From contig JAJZJZ010000004.1 in assembly GCA_021809755.1 (NCBI GenBank), positions 1 to 54,607 on the forward strand: 54,607 nt of DNA, written 5' to 3'. The stretch is from Thermoplasmata archaeon. GTDB lineage: Archaea; Thermoplasmatota; Thermoplasmata; Thermoplasmatales; Thermoplasmataceae. This document shows positions 26,492-35,098 of the stretch, piece after piece; the first letter of the stretch is position 1, and the number at the start of each line of letters is the position of its first letter. The notes beneath the pieces are model-generated. The model ran no database searches. It was not told the DNA's origin and worked only from the letters and a program-made list of their open reading frames with translations. The position numbers and the translations under genes were made by a program.

Positions 26492-27160
26492 TTGTGATTA
26501 ATGCAATACCCTATCCTTTTTAATAACGATGTTAAACAGAGCAAAGAACACTCACGTAATAACAAACGATAATATGCTAACCAATGCTTCATAATGAGTC
26601 AGAAAAATAGAAGGGAAAGAAAGTATTATGATGAACCCAATAACAACTGGCAGCGTTTTTCACGGGAATATATATTTTCCACAGTGATGTATCAAGGTTT
26701 TTTAGGCTTTTGGTCTTAGGGAATCAATGTCGGAGCCTATGATTTAACCAATAAAGTCATAGATTACTATTTTTGTTATTGTAAAGGCTTCTTATAATTC
26801 TAAATAAAAACCTCGTTTCAGGGGATTGCCATATAATTTCATTTGTCCATCTTTTGTAAAATATATGATTGAACATAAGTATAACACCTTCAAAGATTAT
26901 TCAAACTATCCTTATATACAAGGAATAAGCCGGTATGAAGAGGGGTTCGAATGAATTACTTACTTTTTCTTAGGAATTTTCTTAGGAATATTCAAATATA
27001 CGACATAATATGGCACAATCTATATTTTATTTTATAGCCCCTCAGTGTCCTATCCATAGTTCCACTTATTCTTTTGGGTTCACGAACTACAATTATGTAT
27101 ACAATTAAGGGAGGGTAGATCAGTAAACACTCATAAGTTGAACTCATAACGAGAGTGAAA
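26492..27160. other. Gene-free AT-rich stretch
   Basis: No open frame in this stretch looks like a protein and I see no RNA gene. It separates the decayed transposase from the zinc-ribbon gene. It may be scar sequence from mobile elements. Confidence 0.4.
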
Positions 27161-27188
27161 TTTATAAATTAAATTGGGTTCAGTTATC

Positions 27189-27344
27189 GTGGCAAAATGC
27201 CCTAAATGTGGAAATAAACTTAGTCCTGAAGATTATGTATTAGAAGAGGATACCAGAATCCCATCATATTTCACAATGGGAAACAGGGCAATACCAATAT
27301 CTTGCAAGCATTGTGGAGCTCTCTTAGGGTTCAAATCAGGATAG
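27189..27344 (+). CDS. Mini zinc-ribbon protein, 51 aa
   Basis: A GTG-started frame encodes a 51-residue protein with two CxxC pairs: CPKC at residues 4-7 and CKHC at 39-42. It would bind one zinc as a treble-clef or ribbon. Such small proteins act in nucleic-acid or protein interactions, but none is recognised here. The GTG is supported by a strong TATA box TTTATAAA at 27161-27168, 21-28 bases upstream, giving a leaderless message. It ends 31 bases before the 3' end of the convergent tRNA-Leu. It is easily missed by gene callers because of its length and start codon. Confidence 0.7.
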   Translation: MAKCPKCGNKLSPEDYVLEEDTRIPSYFTMGNRAIPISCKHCGALLGFKSG

Positions 27345-27375
27345 AAGTAAAATAACATCAAACTTTTATAATAGT

Positions 27376-27459
27376 GCGAGGGATGGGATTTGAACCCACG
27401 AACCCCAACGGGACAGAATCTTAAGTCCTGCACATTTGACCAGACTCTGCAACCCTCGC
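27376..27459 (-). tRNA. tRNA-Leu (anticodon TAA)
   Basis: On the minus strand, 84 bases form a class II tRNA: acceptor GCGAGGG/CCCTCGC, anticodon stem CAGGA/TTCTG with loop CTTAAGA (anticodon TAA), a long variable arm and the T loop GGTTCAAATCC. There is no intron and no encoded CCA. A TATA-like element (CCTTTAATATATT) lies 24-35 bases upstream (27483-27494). Confidence 0.93.
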
Positions 27460-27536
27460 AATGTATCGGATTATAACTCGGCAATATATTAAAGGTGCTG
27501 AAATAGAAAGTGGAAAGGTGTTTCCTGTCTTGGGAA

Positions 27537-27627
27537 GTGAATATGAAAGAACGATTTACAATATTCGGCAGAACCCCCTCGATAGTTTGCTGAATCTGCC
27601 GAAAAATTGGCAGGGAAATTCACAATA
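27537..27627. other. Stem-loop element, candidate small RNA
   Basis: A perfect 9-base inverted repeat TTCGGCAGA (27564-27572) / TCTGCCGAA (27595-27603) encloses a 22-base loop. An outer arm GTGAAT (27537-27542) can pair with ATTCAC (27618-27623), and ACA follows within the end of that arm. It lies between tRNA-Leu and the next gene, upstream of that gene's TATA box, so it is not part of its leader. An H/ACA-like guide RNA is possible, but the internal loops are longer than usual; function and transcription are unproven. Confidence 0.35.
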
Positions 27628-27711
27628 TTCAAGTGGAGTTTACTTGAAACATGGGAAAATCCTAAGCGATATAAACGATGTCTGTTAAATACTCTTAATG
27701 AATTTAGTCTC

Positions 27712-27990
27712 ATGGTATATCAGGGTGGATTTCCGGACAGCGGAGAGATAGTTAATTTTACTGTTGAAGATGAACCAAAATGGGTGAAAGTCAAGCTCGG
27801 CGATGGTTCAGAAATACAGATAAAGATGGAAATCGTTGCCATAATGAAAAATGGTAACGATCCAAACACAGGTTTGCCAATTTATATGGTGCAAGCAACA
27901 AATATTATCAGACTTAATAATATCCCCAAGGAACTAATCAGTAAGAAGCCTAAGGAGGGAGATAAAGGCCAGAGTGGCCTCTACAGATAG
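27712..27990 (+). CDS. Small hypothetical protein, 92 aa, beta-rich
   Basis: I do not recognise the protein. It seems to be a compact beta-domain (repeated strands such as EIVNFTVEDEPKWVKVKLGDGSEIQIKMEIVAI), followed by a Lys-rich C-terminal tail. The frame continues upstream to 27607, but the ATG at 27712 is better because TTAAATAC lies about 27 bases before it and the stem-loop element covers the earlier part. The next gene, an Lrp-type regulator, begins 18 bases later with its own ribosome site, so the two are likely co-transcribed. It might be a partner of the regulator. Confidence 0.6.
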   Translation: MVYQGGFPDSGEIVNFTVEDEPKWVKVKLGDGSEIQIKMEIVAIMKNGNDPNTGLPIYMVQATNIIRLNNIPKELISKKPKEGDKGQSGLYR

Positions 27991-28008
27991 TTCTAAAGGT
28001 GTATTCTT

Positions 28009-28413
28009 ATGGACCCTACCATTGATGAGAGGGATCGAAAGATTCTGGAAATTCTTCAAAACAATAGTAGATTATCAAACACAGAAATAGCTAAAGTATT
28101 AGGGGTTTCTGAAGGGACTATAAGGAAAAGAATAAAAAGACTGGTCGACGAAGGGATCATTGAAAAATTTACAACTATAACAAGAAAAGAGGGCCAAGAT
28201 GCCATAATTCTTGTGAGAGTTGATACCAGAGAGTCTGGTAGAACCATAAAGAACCTCAAAGAAAAATTCAAAGAGGTCTATGAATTTTCAGGCAAAGCAG
28301 ACTTAGCAATTCGTATACGATGCGCGTCCATAGATGAGATTAACTTAACCGTTGACGAAATCAGAATGTTCTCAGGAGTTAGGTCAACAGAAACCCTGAT
28401 ACGATTAAAATAG
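28009..28413 (+). CDS. Lrp/AsnC-family transcriptional regulator
   Basis: The 134-residue protein begins with a typical Lrp helix-turn-helix (DRKILEILQNNSRLSNTEIAKVLGVS and GTIRKRIKRLVDEGII, residues 6-55). The RAM/ACT ligand-binding domain follows (about 62-134), with the usual GxADLAIRI strand. At 134 aa the protein is close to the short end of the family. AAGGTG lies just before the ATG as a ribosome site, so it is read with the preceding small gene. Ligands of the family are mostly amino acids; the specific ligand and targets are unknown. Confidence 0.88.
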   Translation: MDPTIDERDRKILEILQNNSRLSNTEIAKVLGVSEGTIRKRIKRLVDEGIIEKFTTITRKEGQDAIILVRVDTRESGRTIKNLKEKFKEVYEFSGKADLAIRIRCASIDEINLTVDEIRMFSGVRSTETLIRLK

Positions 28414-28622
28414 TTATTTATCTTTGATTTTGCAAAGGTAAAGATACAAATTGGTATGAAAAAGGATTTATATCATAATATGATGTAAACTCTCTGGTAT
28501 AAATACCGGAATAAGCCTGTATAACATACAAAGAAATCTGGCATAAAAATAATGCTGATTTTTCATGTATCTCAGGTCCCCCAATCACGAGACAGACGGG
28601 AGAAAAAACAAGGTGAGCAAAG

Positions 28623-28895
28623 ATGACAGAAGCAAATATTATCTATGTCGGAAAGAAACCAACTATGAATTACGTGCTTGCAGTGGTTACCCAATTCAAT
28701 AATAATATTGAGAAGGTTACCATAAAGGCGAGGGGAAAGGCCATAAGCAAGGCAGTGGACATTGCAGAAATAGCTAAGAGAAAATTCGTTCAAACAGCTA
28801 ATTATGACAATATCACTCTGTCTACAGAAGTAGTGGAGGGAGAGAGAGGGGAATCCAACGTCTCTTCAATTGAAATCGTAATGTCAAGAAATTAA
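28623..28895 (+). CDS. albA: Alba DNA/RNA-binding chromatin protein
   Basis: Alba dimers coat archaeal DNA and RNA. The 90-residue protein matches the family from its NIIYVGKKPTMNYVLAVVTQF start through the conserved RGKAISKAVDIAEIAKRKF helix; the Lys of the first motif is the site acetylated in Sulfolobus. The ATG has a good ribosome site (AAGGTGAG) six bases before it. TATA-like elements are 70-120 bases upstream, so the mRNA seems to have a leader, unlike many neighbours, and the gap 28414-28622 is a promoter and leader region. An overlapping out-of-frame ATG at 28565 exists in the leader but is probably chance. Confidence 0.95.
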   Translation: MTEANIIYVGKKPTMNYVLAVVTQFNNNIEKVTIKARGKAISKAVDIAEIAKRKFVQTANYDNITLSTEVVEGERGESNVSSIEIVMSRN

Positions 28896-28982
28896 ATAAT
28901 CAAGAAGTAAAACAATTCACTTCAACAATTTTTTACTAATAATTAAATTAAAAGTTGTAATCATGAATAAGCCTGATTTAAT

Positions 28983-29963
28983 ATGAAGGAACCATTTTTG
29001 ATAAATTCAGGGCTCAATAAAAGAGTCGAACAAATAAACGCAAGAATTAATGAAATTCTTGTTAGTGAAAGTCCTGATTTGGATGAGATGGCCAAATACA
29101 CATCTCTTGCGGGAGGCAAAAGGCTAAGGCCCCTTATGGCAATCTTGGCATATCAAATATCTTCCCAGTATGAGGACATTGAAAGAATTCTAGACTTGGC
29201 AATAGCATATGAGCTAATTCATACTGCAAGTCTTGTTCATGATGATATAATTGATGGAGCAATTACAAGAAGAGGAAAACCATCTTTAAACTATAAGTAT
29301 GGTATGGCAAACGCAATTGTTGTAGCTGATTATTTATTTGCCGTAGCTTATGGCTTAGGATCTAAATACGGCACGGAAATTTCTCAAATAATGGCCTCTG
29401 CAGCAACGAAACTGGCCGAAGGGCAGATAAATGAATCAATAAATCTTGGTAATCTAAACATCTCGGAGGAAAAATATTTTGAGATTATCTCCGGCAAAAC
29501 TGCATTTTTCTTTGGAGCGGGTGCCAAATGTGCTGCTCTGGCGGCTAATGCTGATGTTATAACTGTAAATTCAATGTTTCAATTTGCGTACAATGTAGGA
29601 ATGGCTTTTCAGATAACTGATGATATTCTGGACATCGTCGGATCTGAAGAGGCAATGGGAAAACCAATTTTTACTGATATAAAACACAATGCAATAACTC
29701 TTCCTGTAATATTCGCTTTAAAATCAAATGATGAGAAACTGGTTAATCATTTGAAATTAGTCATCAATGGCCAGAGACAGGATGAGGAAAGCGTAGACAT
29801 AGCAAGAGCTTTTATACTTAAATCGGGAGGAATCGATTATTCTATTTCCAAGGCGAAGTGGTTTATGGATCAAGCAATGGCTGCCCTTAAAAACACAAAG
29901 AAAACGCCAGATCTTGAAATCCTTCTTGAACTTGCAAGTTCGATCATAAGCAGGATATCTTGA
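28983..29963 (+). CDS. Polyprenyl (geranylgeranyl) diphosphate synthase
   Basis: The enzyme condenses isopentenyl diphosphate with allylic diphosphates to make C15-C20 chains for archaeal ether lipids. Both aspartate-rich motifs are present: DDIID (87-91) and DDILD (213-217), along with GGKRLRP (44-50) and the KTA motif in SGKTAFFF. The length of 326 aa is normal. It is the likely GGPP synthase for membrane lipids; exact chain length cannot be decided from the sequence. An AT-rich TATA-like stretch lies about 28 bases before the ATG. It is not linked to other isoprenoid genes here. Confidence 0.93.
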   Translation: MKEPFLINSGLNKRVEQINARINEILVSESPDLDEMAKYTSLAGGKRLRPLMAILAYQISSQYEDIERILDLAIAYELIHTASLVHDDIIDGAITRRGKPSLNYKYGMANAIVVADYLFAVAYGLGSKYGTEISQIMASAATKLAEGQINESINLGNLNISEEKYFEIISGKTAFFFGAGAKCAALAANADVITVNSMFQFAYNVGMAFQITDDILDIVGSEEAMGKPIFTDIKHNAITLPVIFALKSNDEKLVNHLKLVINGQRQDEESVDIARAFILKSGGIDYSISKAKWFMDQAMAALKNTKKTPDLEILLELASSIISRIS

Positions 29964-30059
29964 TCCAATAGTTGTTTTTATCCTGAGGATAGAATTTTTT
30001 GAGTTATTTAGTTTAATGTTCAACCGATATACATATTAGTATAGTTTTCATAAACGACA

Positions 30060-31616
30060 ATGGACGTTTCGCAAGTAGAGAAAGTAAAGGAAGATGTATT
30101 CAATAGACTTGGAATAAACGCAACAGAGAATGGTATATTTTCAGGATCATGGAAAAAGGGAAAATCAAGCAGAATGATTAAGTCAATATCCCCAATAGAT
30201 GGTACCAATCTGTGTACTATTGACCAGGCAACAGAAAATGACTATAATTCAGTTGTTAGTAAATCCATAAAAGCTTTTGAGGAGTGGTCACAGGTACCCG
30301 CTCCCAAGAGAGGGGAGTTTATCAAAAAGGTATCAGATGCTCTAGAAATTTCAAAAAAGGATTTGGGTCTGATCGTATCGCTCGAAGTTGGTAAGGTAAT
30401 ATCTGAAGGGCAGGGAGAAATTCAAGAAATGATCGATATTGGCCACTATGCCATGGGGCTCTCAAGGCAATTATTTGGTCTCACAATGGCCAGTGAAAGA
30501 CCATTTCATAGAATGTATGAACAATGGTTACCGGTAGGCCCAGTTGGGGTAATTTCCGCTTTCAACTTTCCTTCTTCAGTCTGGTCATGGAATTCATTTA
30601 TTGCTGCTGTATGCGGGGATTCTGTGATATGGAAACCATCAAGCAAAGCTGCCCTATCAGCTATAGCTGTAACAAAAGTTGTCGCTTCCGTAATGGAAAA
30701 GGAATCAGTTCCGCCTATATTTTCAACCATATGTGGCGGTGGTGCAGAGATTGGGGAGCTTCTAAGCAAGGATCCGAAGATACCTGTTCTATCATTCACA
30801 GGATCGGTAGCGACTGGGAAAATAATAAGCAAAAATGTGGCGGAGAGATTGGGAAGATCCATTCTGGAACTTGGTGGAAATAATGGAGTTATAATCTCGT
30901 CCAAAGCAGATCGATCGATTTCAATGAAAGGGCTACTATTCGGGGCACTTGCCACTGCTGGTCAAAGATGCACAACGACGAGAAGAGCAATAATAGAAAG
31001 CACAATTTATAAGAGCTTCATATCAGAGTTGATTCAGGCATATTCCAATGTGAATATAGGCAATCCCCTTAACAGTGATACCCTTGTTGGCCCGCTCATA
31101 GATGAGGCAGGCGTAAAAGCATATCAGAAAACAATCTCTGAGGCTGTGAAGCAGGGAGGGAAAGTACTTTCCGGGGGTAATGTATTAAAAATAAAGGGAC
31201 TTGAAAACGGATACTACGTGGAACCCACAATCATAGAGGCAAACGATAAAGTGACAATCTCGAAGGAGGAAACTTTTGCGCCCATATTATATGTTTTCAA
31301 GTATGACAAAATAGAGGAGGCTATAACGATACACAACTCTGTGCCTCAAGGGCTCTCATCAGCCATTTTCACAAACGATATTAGAGAAGAGGAAGCCTTC
31401 CTTTCCTCATCCGGGTCAGATTGCGGCATAGCGAATGTGAATACAAGCACTGCTGGTGCGGAAATAGGAGGAGCTTTCGGAGGAGAAAAAAACACCGGTG
31501 GAGGAAGAGAGAGTGGCAGTGACGCATGGAAAGGATATATGAGGAGACAAACTGTCTCCAAGAATTATGGTAAAACATTGCCGCTTTCGCAAAATGTTGA
31601 ATTCAGGTTATCCTGA
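30060..31616 (+). CDS. Aldehyde dehydrogenase, ALDH7-like
   Basis: This 518-residue member of the aldehyde dehydrogenase family shows GVISAFNFPSSVWSWN for cofactor binding, the GSVATGK loop, LELGGNNGVI with the base Glu and the nucleophile Cys in AGQRCTTTRR. The GGNN and QRCTTTRR versions are typical of the ALDH7 (alpha-aminoadipic semialdehyde / piperideine-6-carboxylate dehydrogenase) group, so a role in lysine catabolism or a related osmolyte pathway is possible. A TATA-like GATATACATATTAG lies about 27 bases upstream. It converges with the sedolisin gene, separated by two bases, and has no partner that would fix the substrate. Confidence 0.88.
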   Translation: MDVSQVEKVKEDVFNRLGINATENGIFSGSWKKGKSSRMIKSISPIDGTNLCTIDQATENDYNSVVSKSIKAFEEWSQVPAPKRGEFIKKVSDALEISKKDLGLIVSLEVGKVISEGQGEIQEMIDIGHYAMGLSRQLFGLTMASERPFHRMYEQWLPVGPVGVISAFNFPSSVWSWNSFIAAVCGDSVIWKPSSKAALSAIAVTKVVASVMEKESVPPIFSTICGGGAEIGELLSKDPKIPVLSFTGSVATGKIISKNVAERLGRSILELGGNNGVIISSKADRSISMKGLLFGALATAGQRCTTTRRAIIESTIYKSFISELIQAYSNVNIGNPLNSDTLVGPLIDEAGVKAYQKTISEAVKQGGKVLSGGNVLKIKGLENGYYVEPTIIEANDKVTISKEETFAPILYVFKYDKIEEAITIHNSVPQGLSSAIFTNDIREEEAFLSSSGSDCGIANVNTSTAGAEIGGAFGGEKNTGGGRESGSDAWKGYMRRQTVSKNYGKTLPLSQNVEFRLS

Positions 31617-31618
31617 AA

Positions 31619-34600
31619 TCATTTCCATTTTTTACTACTTCCATAGGTTTCTTCCAGTAATTTATTAAACGCCTTCTTCCGTCTTGACCTCTTTCTTGCA
31701 GAAATAGCAAGCGAATAAGAACCTAGGGCTATAAATGATGCTATGGAAATATTCAAGGCTAAAAACGATATGTTTGAATAGGATACTTCCGCTCCTTTTG
31801 AGAATATGTATTGACCATCAGTGAGGATTACCTCAATATAAACGACATATTTACTCCCTGGAAGAATTCCATTCACAAAAGCAAATGTTGAACCAGCACT
31901 CATCCTTACAGTATGGTTGTGGGTTGTTCCTAATTGATAATAATGAATTTCCAAATAGCTAACGGAGCTTTGACTGGATAGAGTCCAGCTCAGGAATAGT
32001 GTGTAAAATAATAATGGAATTGCTCTATCCAGAGTTATTGTTGGGTTGCTTATACTTGAAGGATTCAGGAAAAATGAGAGATTTACGTCGATGGTACTAT
32101 CTTTTGTAGAATTTTCAGAAATTACATATTGGGTATAGAAAGTAGCGTTAAAAGTAAGATTTGCAGACCCGACAGGCACATAGGTCAGATAGTATCCACT
32201 GCTGTCAGAATATGAATAATCAGAATTGTTATATTGTACTTTAACTGAGGAAACCCCAAAATGATATTTAGAATTCCTTATAATTCCACTTATGGCAATC
32301 ATCTTATTATTTGGCGTAAGGGCAACGTTCAGAGTTTTATTTTGTCCAGGGAAAATATATTGTGTGGCATTAACTGTAAGAAAACCGGAGTGAGATATTG
32401 AAACGAAGGTCTTTCCTGGGAAGATAAGAAAAGATGCTGTTCCATTGACTTCAATCTTTGTTTGATTATTTACTTTCACCGTTGCATTTCCAGGGCTAGA
32501 AGTTATGCTCAATTTAACCTCATCGGGAATGAGTTTTACTGTTAAATTTCCAATGCTGGCATTCACATTTGAATTGAACGGTTTAAATCCTTCCATAATA
32601 ATGGAAATATAATTATTGTCATCAAGAACATACAAATTTGAGCCATTATGCTCTTCAAGATGTAAGTAATAGTCTAAGATAAGACTGGAGTTGAAATTAT
32701 CTGATGAATTCACTATTGAAGATATGTTAAGTTTAGCGGATAGACTTGATGGAACCAATATGTCTATGTAAGTATTCAGACTATTTGAAGAAAAAGATAC
32801 GTTATAGGTTCCAGATGGACTAAAATTAAACACATTGGAACTTATGACATTCCCATTTTCATAAAATGTTCCGTTATTGGTTTCTTGCGAAAGGATACCA
32901 GAAATTCTACCTGAAGTCTGATTAAGAGTCAAAATTATTTGAACACTATCTTTTAGAACACTCTCTATGGGATTGATCGAAGGAGTTGTGGGGTTTCCAT
33001 ATGAAAAATTCATCCCTCTTTGATCTGAAGAAACGTTTACCATAGAATAATTTTCTGGGGCAGAGTTGTTAATGTATAAATCATAGTAAGTATCTGAAAC
33101 ATAATTTGAATTTCCAATTATATTCGGATACGTGAATGAAGCACCGGGGAAGCCATAAAGATTTCCGTAAATTCCTGTTCTTTCAACCCCAATTGCTATG
33201 TAGGAGTCATACAGAAATTCCGGGAATATATTAAATAAATGGTAATAACTGTCAACTCCTGCTTTTATAATACCACCGTTTACACTGATCCACAACTTAA
33301 TATTCATACGAGCTGTAATATTGAAGAAATAGGAATAATTCCCATATGATGTTGAAAGTTTTATGAGCGCTCCATAGCTATTGTTTACTTCCTGTATACC
33401 GCTATAAATTCCCAATGTTGGAGTGTATTGGAGTGAAAGAAAGTTATAGGTTGAACCATTTTCAATGGGAATATTTGAGCTTGTAAGATTAAGATTGGTT
33501 GTAATATTAAAATTTGTCATATCTTTCGGAGGGGAAAATATTGCTTCATTCCCAGCAGGACCTGTCAATTTGAGAACCGCCTTTATCATTAATCCAAGAT
33601 TAGGGGTTCCCAGGCCGGTCACCGGGTTCCATCCGTAATTAGCATGATAATATCCATTTGTTCCATTAGAAACGCTTTCAAGAGCCTTTCCATAGTATTT
33701 GGTTCTAGATATTTGGTAGAGCAATGGATTAATGAACCCTAAACTATGGCCTGTCATCTGGTCAAGTATGGCAATCATTCCAGCCCACATTGGGGCTGCA
33801 ATGCTTGTTCCACCAACAGTATATTCATAGTTTCCATCAACTACTACAACTCCTGTCTGGGTGTTTGCATCAAGTGAAACATCAGGAACCCCTCTCATTG
33901 TATTATTGTAGCCATAAGGGTCCTGCCATGGAGGGGCACTAAAGACACTGCTGAATCCACCACCGCTTCCAAAACTTGTCTTTCCCGAACCACCACCCCA
34001 GGCAGTTTGGGAAAAGACACCGTCAGTGGCATGCAAAGTAGTTCCACCAACACCTGTCACGTATGGTGATGATGCTGGGAAATTAACCTGAAGGCTGTTT
34101 CCCCCATTGTATGCCCCGTGGTCTCCGCTGGCCGCTACCACTGTTATATGATCAAGAGCTGCCATTTCAAACGAATCAGAATATTCAGCTAGAAGACCAG
34201 GAGACATCTGGTTTTCAGATAGACCCCAGCTAAGAGATATGACATTAGCCATTCCATGCTCTATTGTCAAATTTATTGCCTCCTGAAGGAATTGGGAGCT
34301 AGGGGTAGGAACCAGAACGAGCAATATATGTGCCTTCTGAGCCATCGCGTGGACCCATTCCACATCAGTAGATGTCTCTATTGACCAGTTAAAATTATTC
34401 TGGGTAATCGGTCCCAGAGGTTCATATATTGATACATTTGCAGGTAGCAAATTATTTGTACTATCAAAAACAGATAGATCGTACGAAAGATAAGGAGACC
34501 CATACGCATCTACTATCGCAACTGTCTCCCCGGAACCACCATAACTTGTTGAATAATTTGTAAGATTGTATGCATTCCAGATGTTTTGGGGAACATATGT

Positions 34601-34987
34601 ATAGTCTCCATTGTTAGTGGTGGTGGGCACATAGTCAATTAATGGTGTAGCCATTTGTGAGTTCGTGTTATTAAGCATTGTGAATGTGCTCTTATATTTT
34701 TCAAGTGAGGCTATAGAACCTTCTGATAAATTCCCATAAATATCGATATAATTCTTACCTCCCTGAAAGTTAATCTTGTATGCATTCAGGCATTTTTCAA
34801 CGGCTTCAATATACTTTCCATTATTAAAATATATAACATGACTGAGGTTAGTGCTTTCATTGACCCTATTTCCTATTCCATTGAAATATAATGGGATGGA
34901 ATTTGCATGTAAATCATTGTGTGATACTATTGAGATCGGCATCGTTACCAGAAGCGCAAATAAAAATGCAATTGCGATGCCTTTCAT
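31619..34987 (-). CDS. Sedolisin (S53) family secreted protease, membrane-anchored
   Basis: Sedolisins are acid serine-carboxyl proteases. A signal peptide (about residues 1-25 from the ATG) is followed by a propeptide and the S53 catalytic domain. With the ATG at 34987 as residue 1, Glu204 and Asp208 (IETSTDVEW), Asp289 (AASGDHG) and Ser395 (GGTSIAAP) are the expected active-site residues, and the GWNPVTGLGTP calcium region follows at about 452-462. About 600 residues of Asn/Ser-rich beta-domains follow, including a PEGA-like repeat, a carboxypeptidase-regulatory-like domain and a fibronectin III-like domain near the end. A last transmembrane helix and a basic tail (KRSRRKK) anchor the protein. 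The ATG has a TATA box at 35006-35018; an upstream TTG (35002) gives no signal sequence advantage. It likely degrades external protein at low pH. Confidence 0.93.
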   Translation of the reverse strand: MKGIAIAFLFALLVTMPISIVSHNDLHANSIPLYFNGIGNRVNESTNLSHVIYFNNGKYIEAVEKCLNAYKINFQGGKNYIDIYGNLSEGSIASLEKYKSTFTMLNNTNSQMATPLIDYVPTTTNNGDYTYVPQNIWNAYNLTNYSTSYGGSGETVAIVDAYGSPYLSYDLSVFDSTNNLLPANVSIYEPLGPITQNNFNWSIETSTDVEWVHAMAQKAHILLVLVPTPSSQFLQEAINLTIEHGMANVISLSWGLSENQMSPGLLAEYSDSFEMAALDHITVVAASGDHGAYNGGNSLQVNFPASSPYVTGVGGTTLHATDGVFSQTAWGGGSGKTSFGSGGGFSSVFSAPPWQDPYGYNNTMRGVPDVSLDANTQTGVVVVDGNYEYTVGGTSIAAPMWAGMIAILDQMTGHSLGFINPLLYQISRTKYYGKALESVSNGTNGYYHANYGWNPVTGLGTPNLGLMIKAVLKLTGPAGNEAIFSPPKDMTNFNITTNLNLTSSNIPIENGSTYNFLSLQYTPTLGIYSGIQEVNNSYGALIKLSTSYGNYSYFFNITARMNIKLWISVNGGIIKAGVDSYYHLFNIFPEFLYDSYIAIGVERTGIYGNLYGFPGASFTYPNIIGNSNYVSDTYYDLYINNSAPENYSMVNVSSDQRGMNFSYGNPTTPSINPIESVLKDSVQIILTLNQTSGRISGILSQETNNGTFYENGNVISSNVFNFSPSGTYNVSFSSNSLNTYIDILVPSSLSAKLNISSIVNSSDNFNSSLILDYYLHLEEHNGSNLYVLDDNNYISIIMEGFKPFNSNVNASIGNLTVKLIPDEVKLSITSSPGNATVKVNNQTKIEVNGTASFLIFPGKTFVSISHSGFLTVNATQYIFPGQNKTLNVALTPNNKMIAISGIIRNSKYHFGVSSVKVQYNNSDYSYSDSSGYYLTYVPVGSANLTFNATFYTQYVISENSTKDSTIDVNLSFFLNPSSISNPTITLDRAIPLLFYTLFLSWTLSSQSSVSYLEIHYYQLGTTHNHTVRMSAGSTFAFVNGILPGSKYVVYIEVILTDGQYIFSKGAEVSYSNISFLALNISIASFIALGSYSLAISARKRSRRKKAFNKLLEETYGSSKKWK

Positions 34988-35053
34988 AATTCGTAAATAC
35001 AACTTTTATTAATATATCTATCATGGGTAATCATAACAGGCGAACAGGAATTT
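34988..35053. promoter_or_regulatory. Shared divergent promoter, sedolisin / priS
   Basis: TTATTAATATAT (35006-35018 region) is an AT-rich near-palindrome. On the minus strand its centre is about 25 bases before the sedolisin ATG, as expected of a leaderless promoter. Because it is nearly symmetric it could also direct transcription to the right towards priS, with a start around 35033-35045. GTAAATAC at 34993-35000 is another candidate for the rightward direction. Confidence 0.5.
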
Positions 35054-35098
35054 CTGAGGAGAGAATTTAAAAATTACTATGAAAAGGCACAACTACAA
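35030..35098 (+). other. N-terminal extension of priS without canonical start
   Basis: From a stop at 34994 to the TTG at 35099 the frame has no ATG, GTG or TTG. It encodes the family-like GEQEFLRREFKNYYEKAQLQ. Possible starts are ATA (35033), ATC (35030) and CTG (35054), or a frameshift from the out-of-frame ATG at 35023. A single-base sequence error would also explain it. Confidence 0.6.

Noticed and set aside
27461-27713. Two opposing frames between tRNA-Leu and the 27712 gene
   Set aside because: Both cover the perfect stem-loop and lack promoters; the region is better read as non-coding.
28565-28705. Out-of-frame ATG reading frame in the Alba leader
   Set aside because: It overlaps albA out of frame and shows no conserved feature, so chance is likely.
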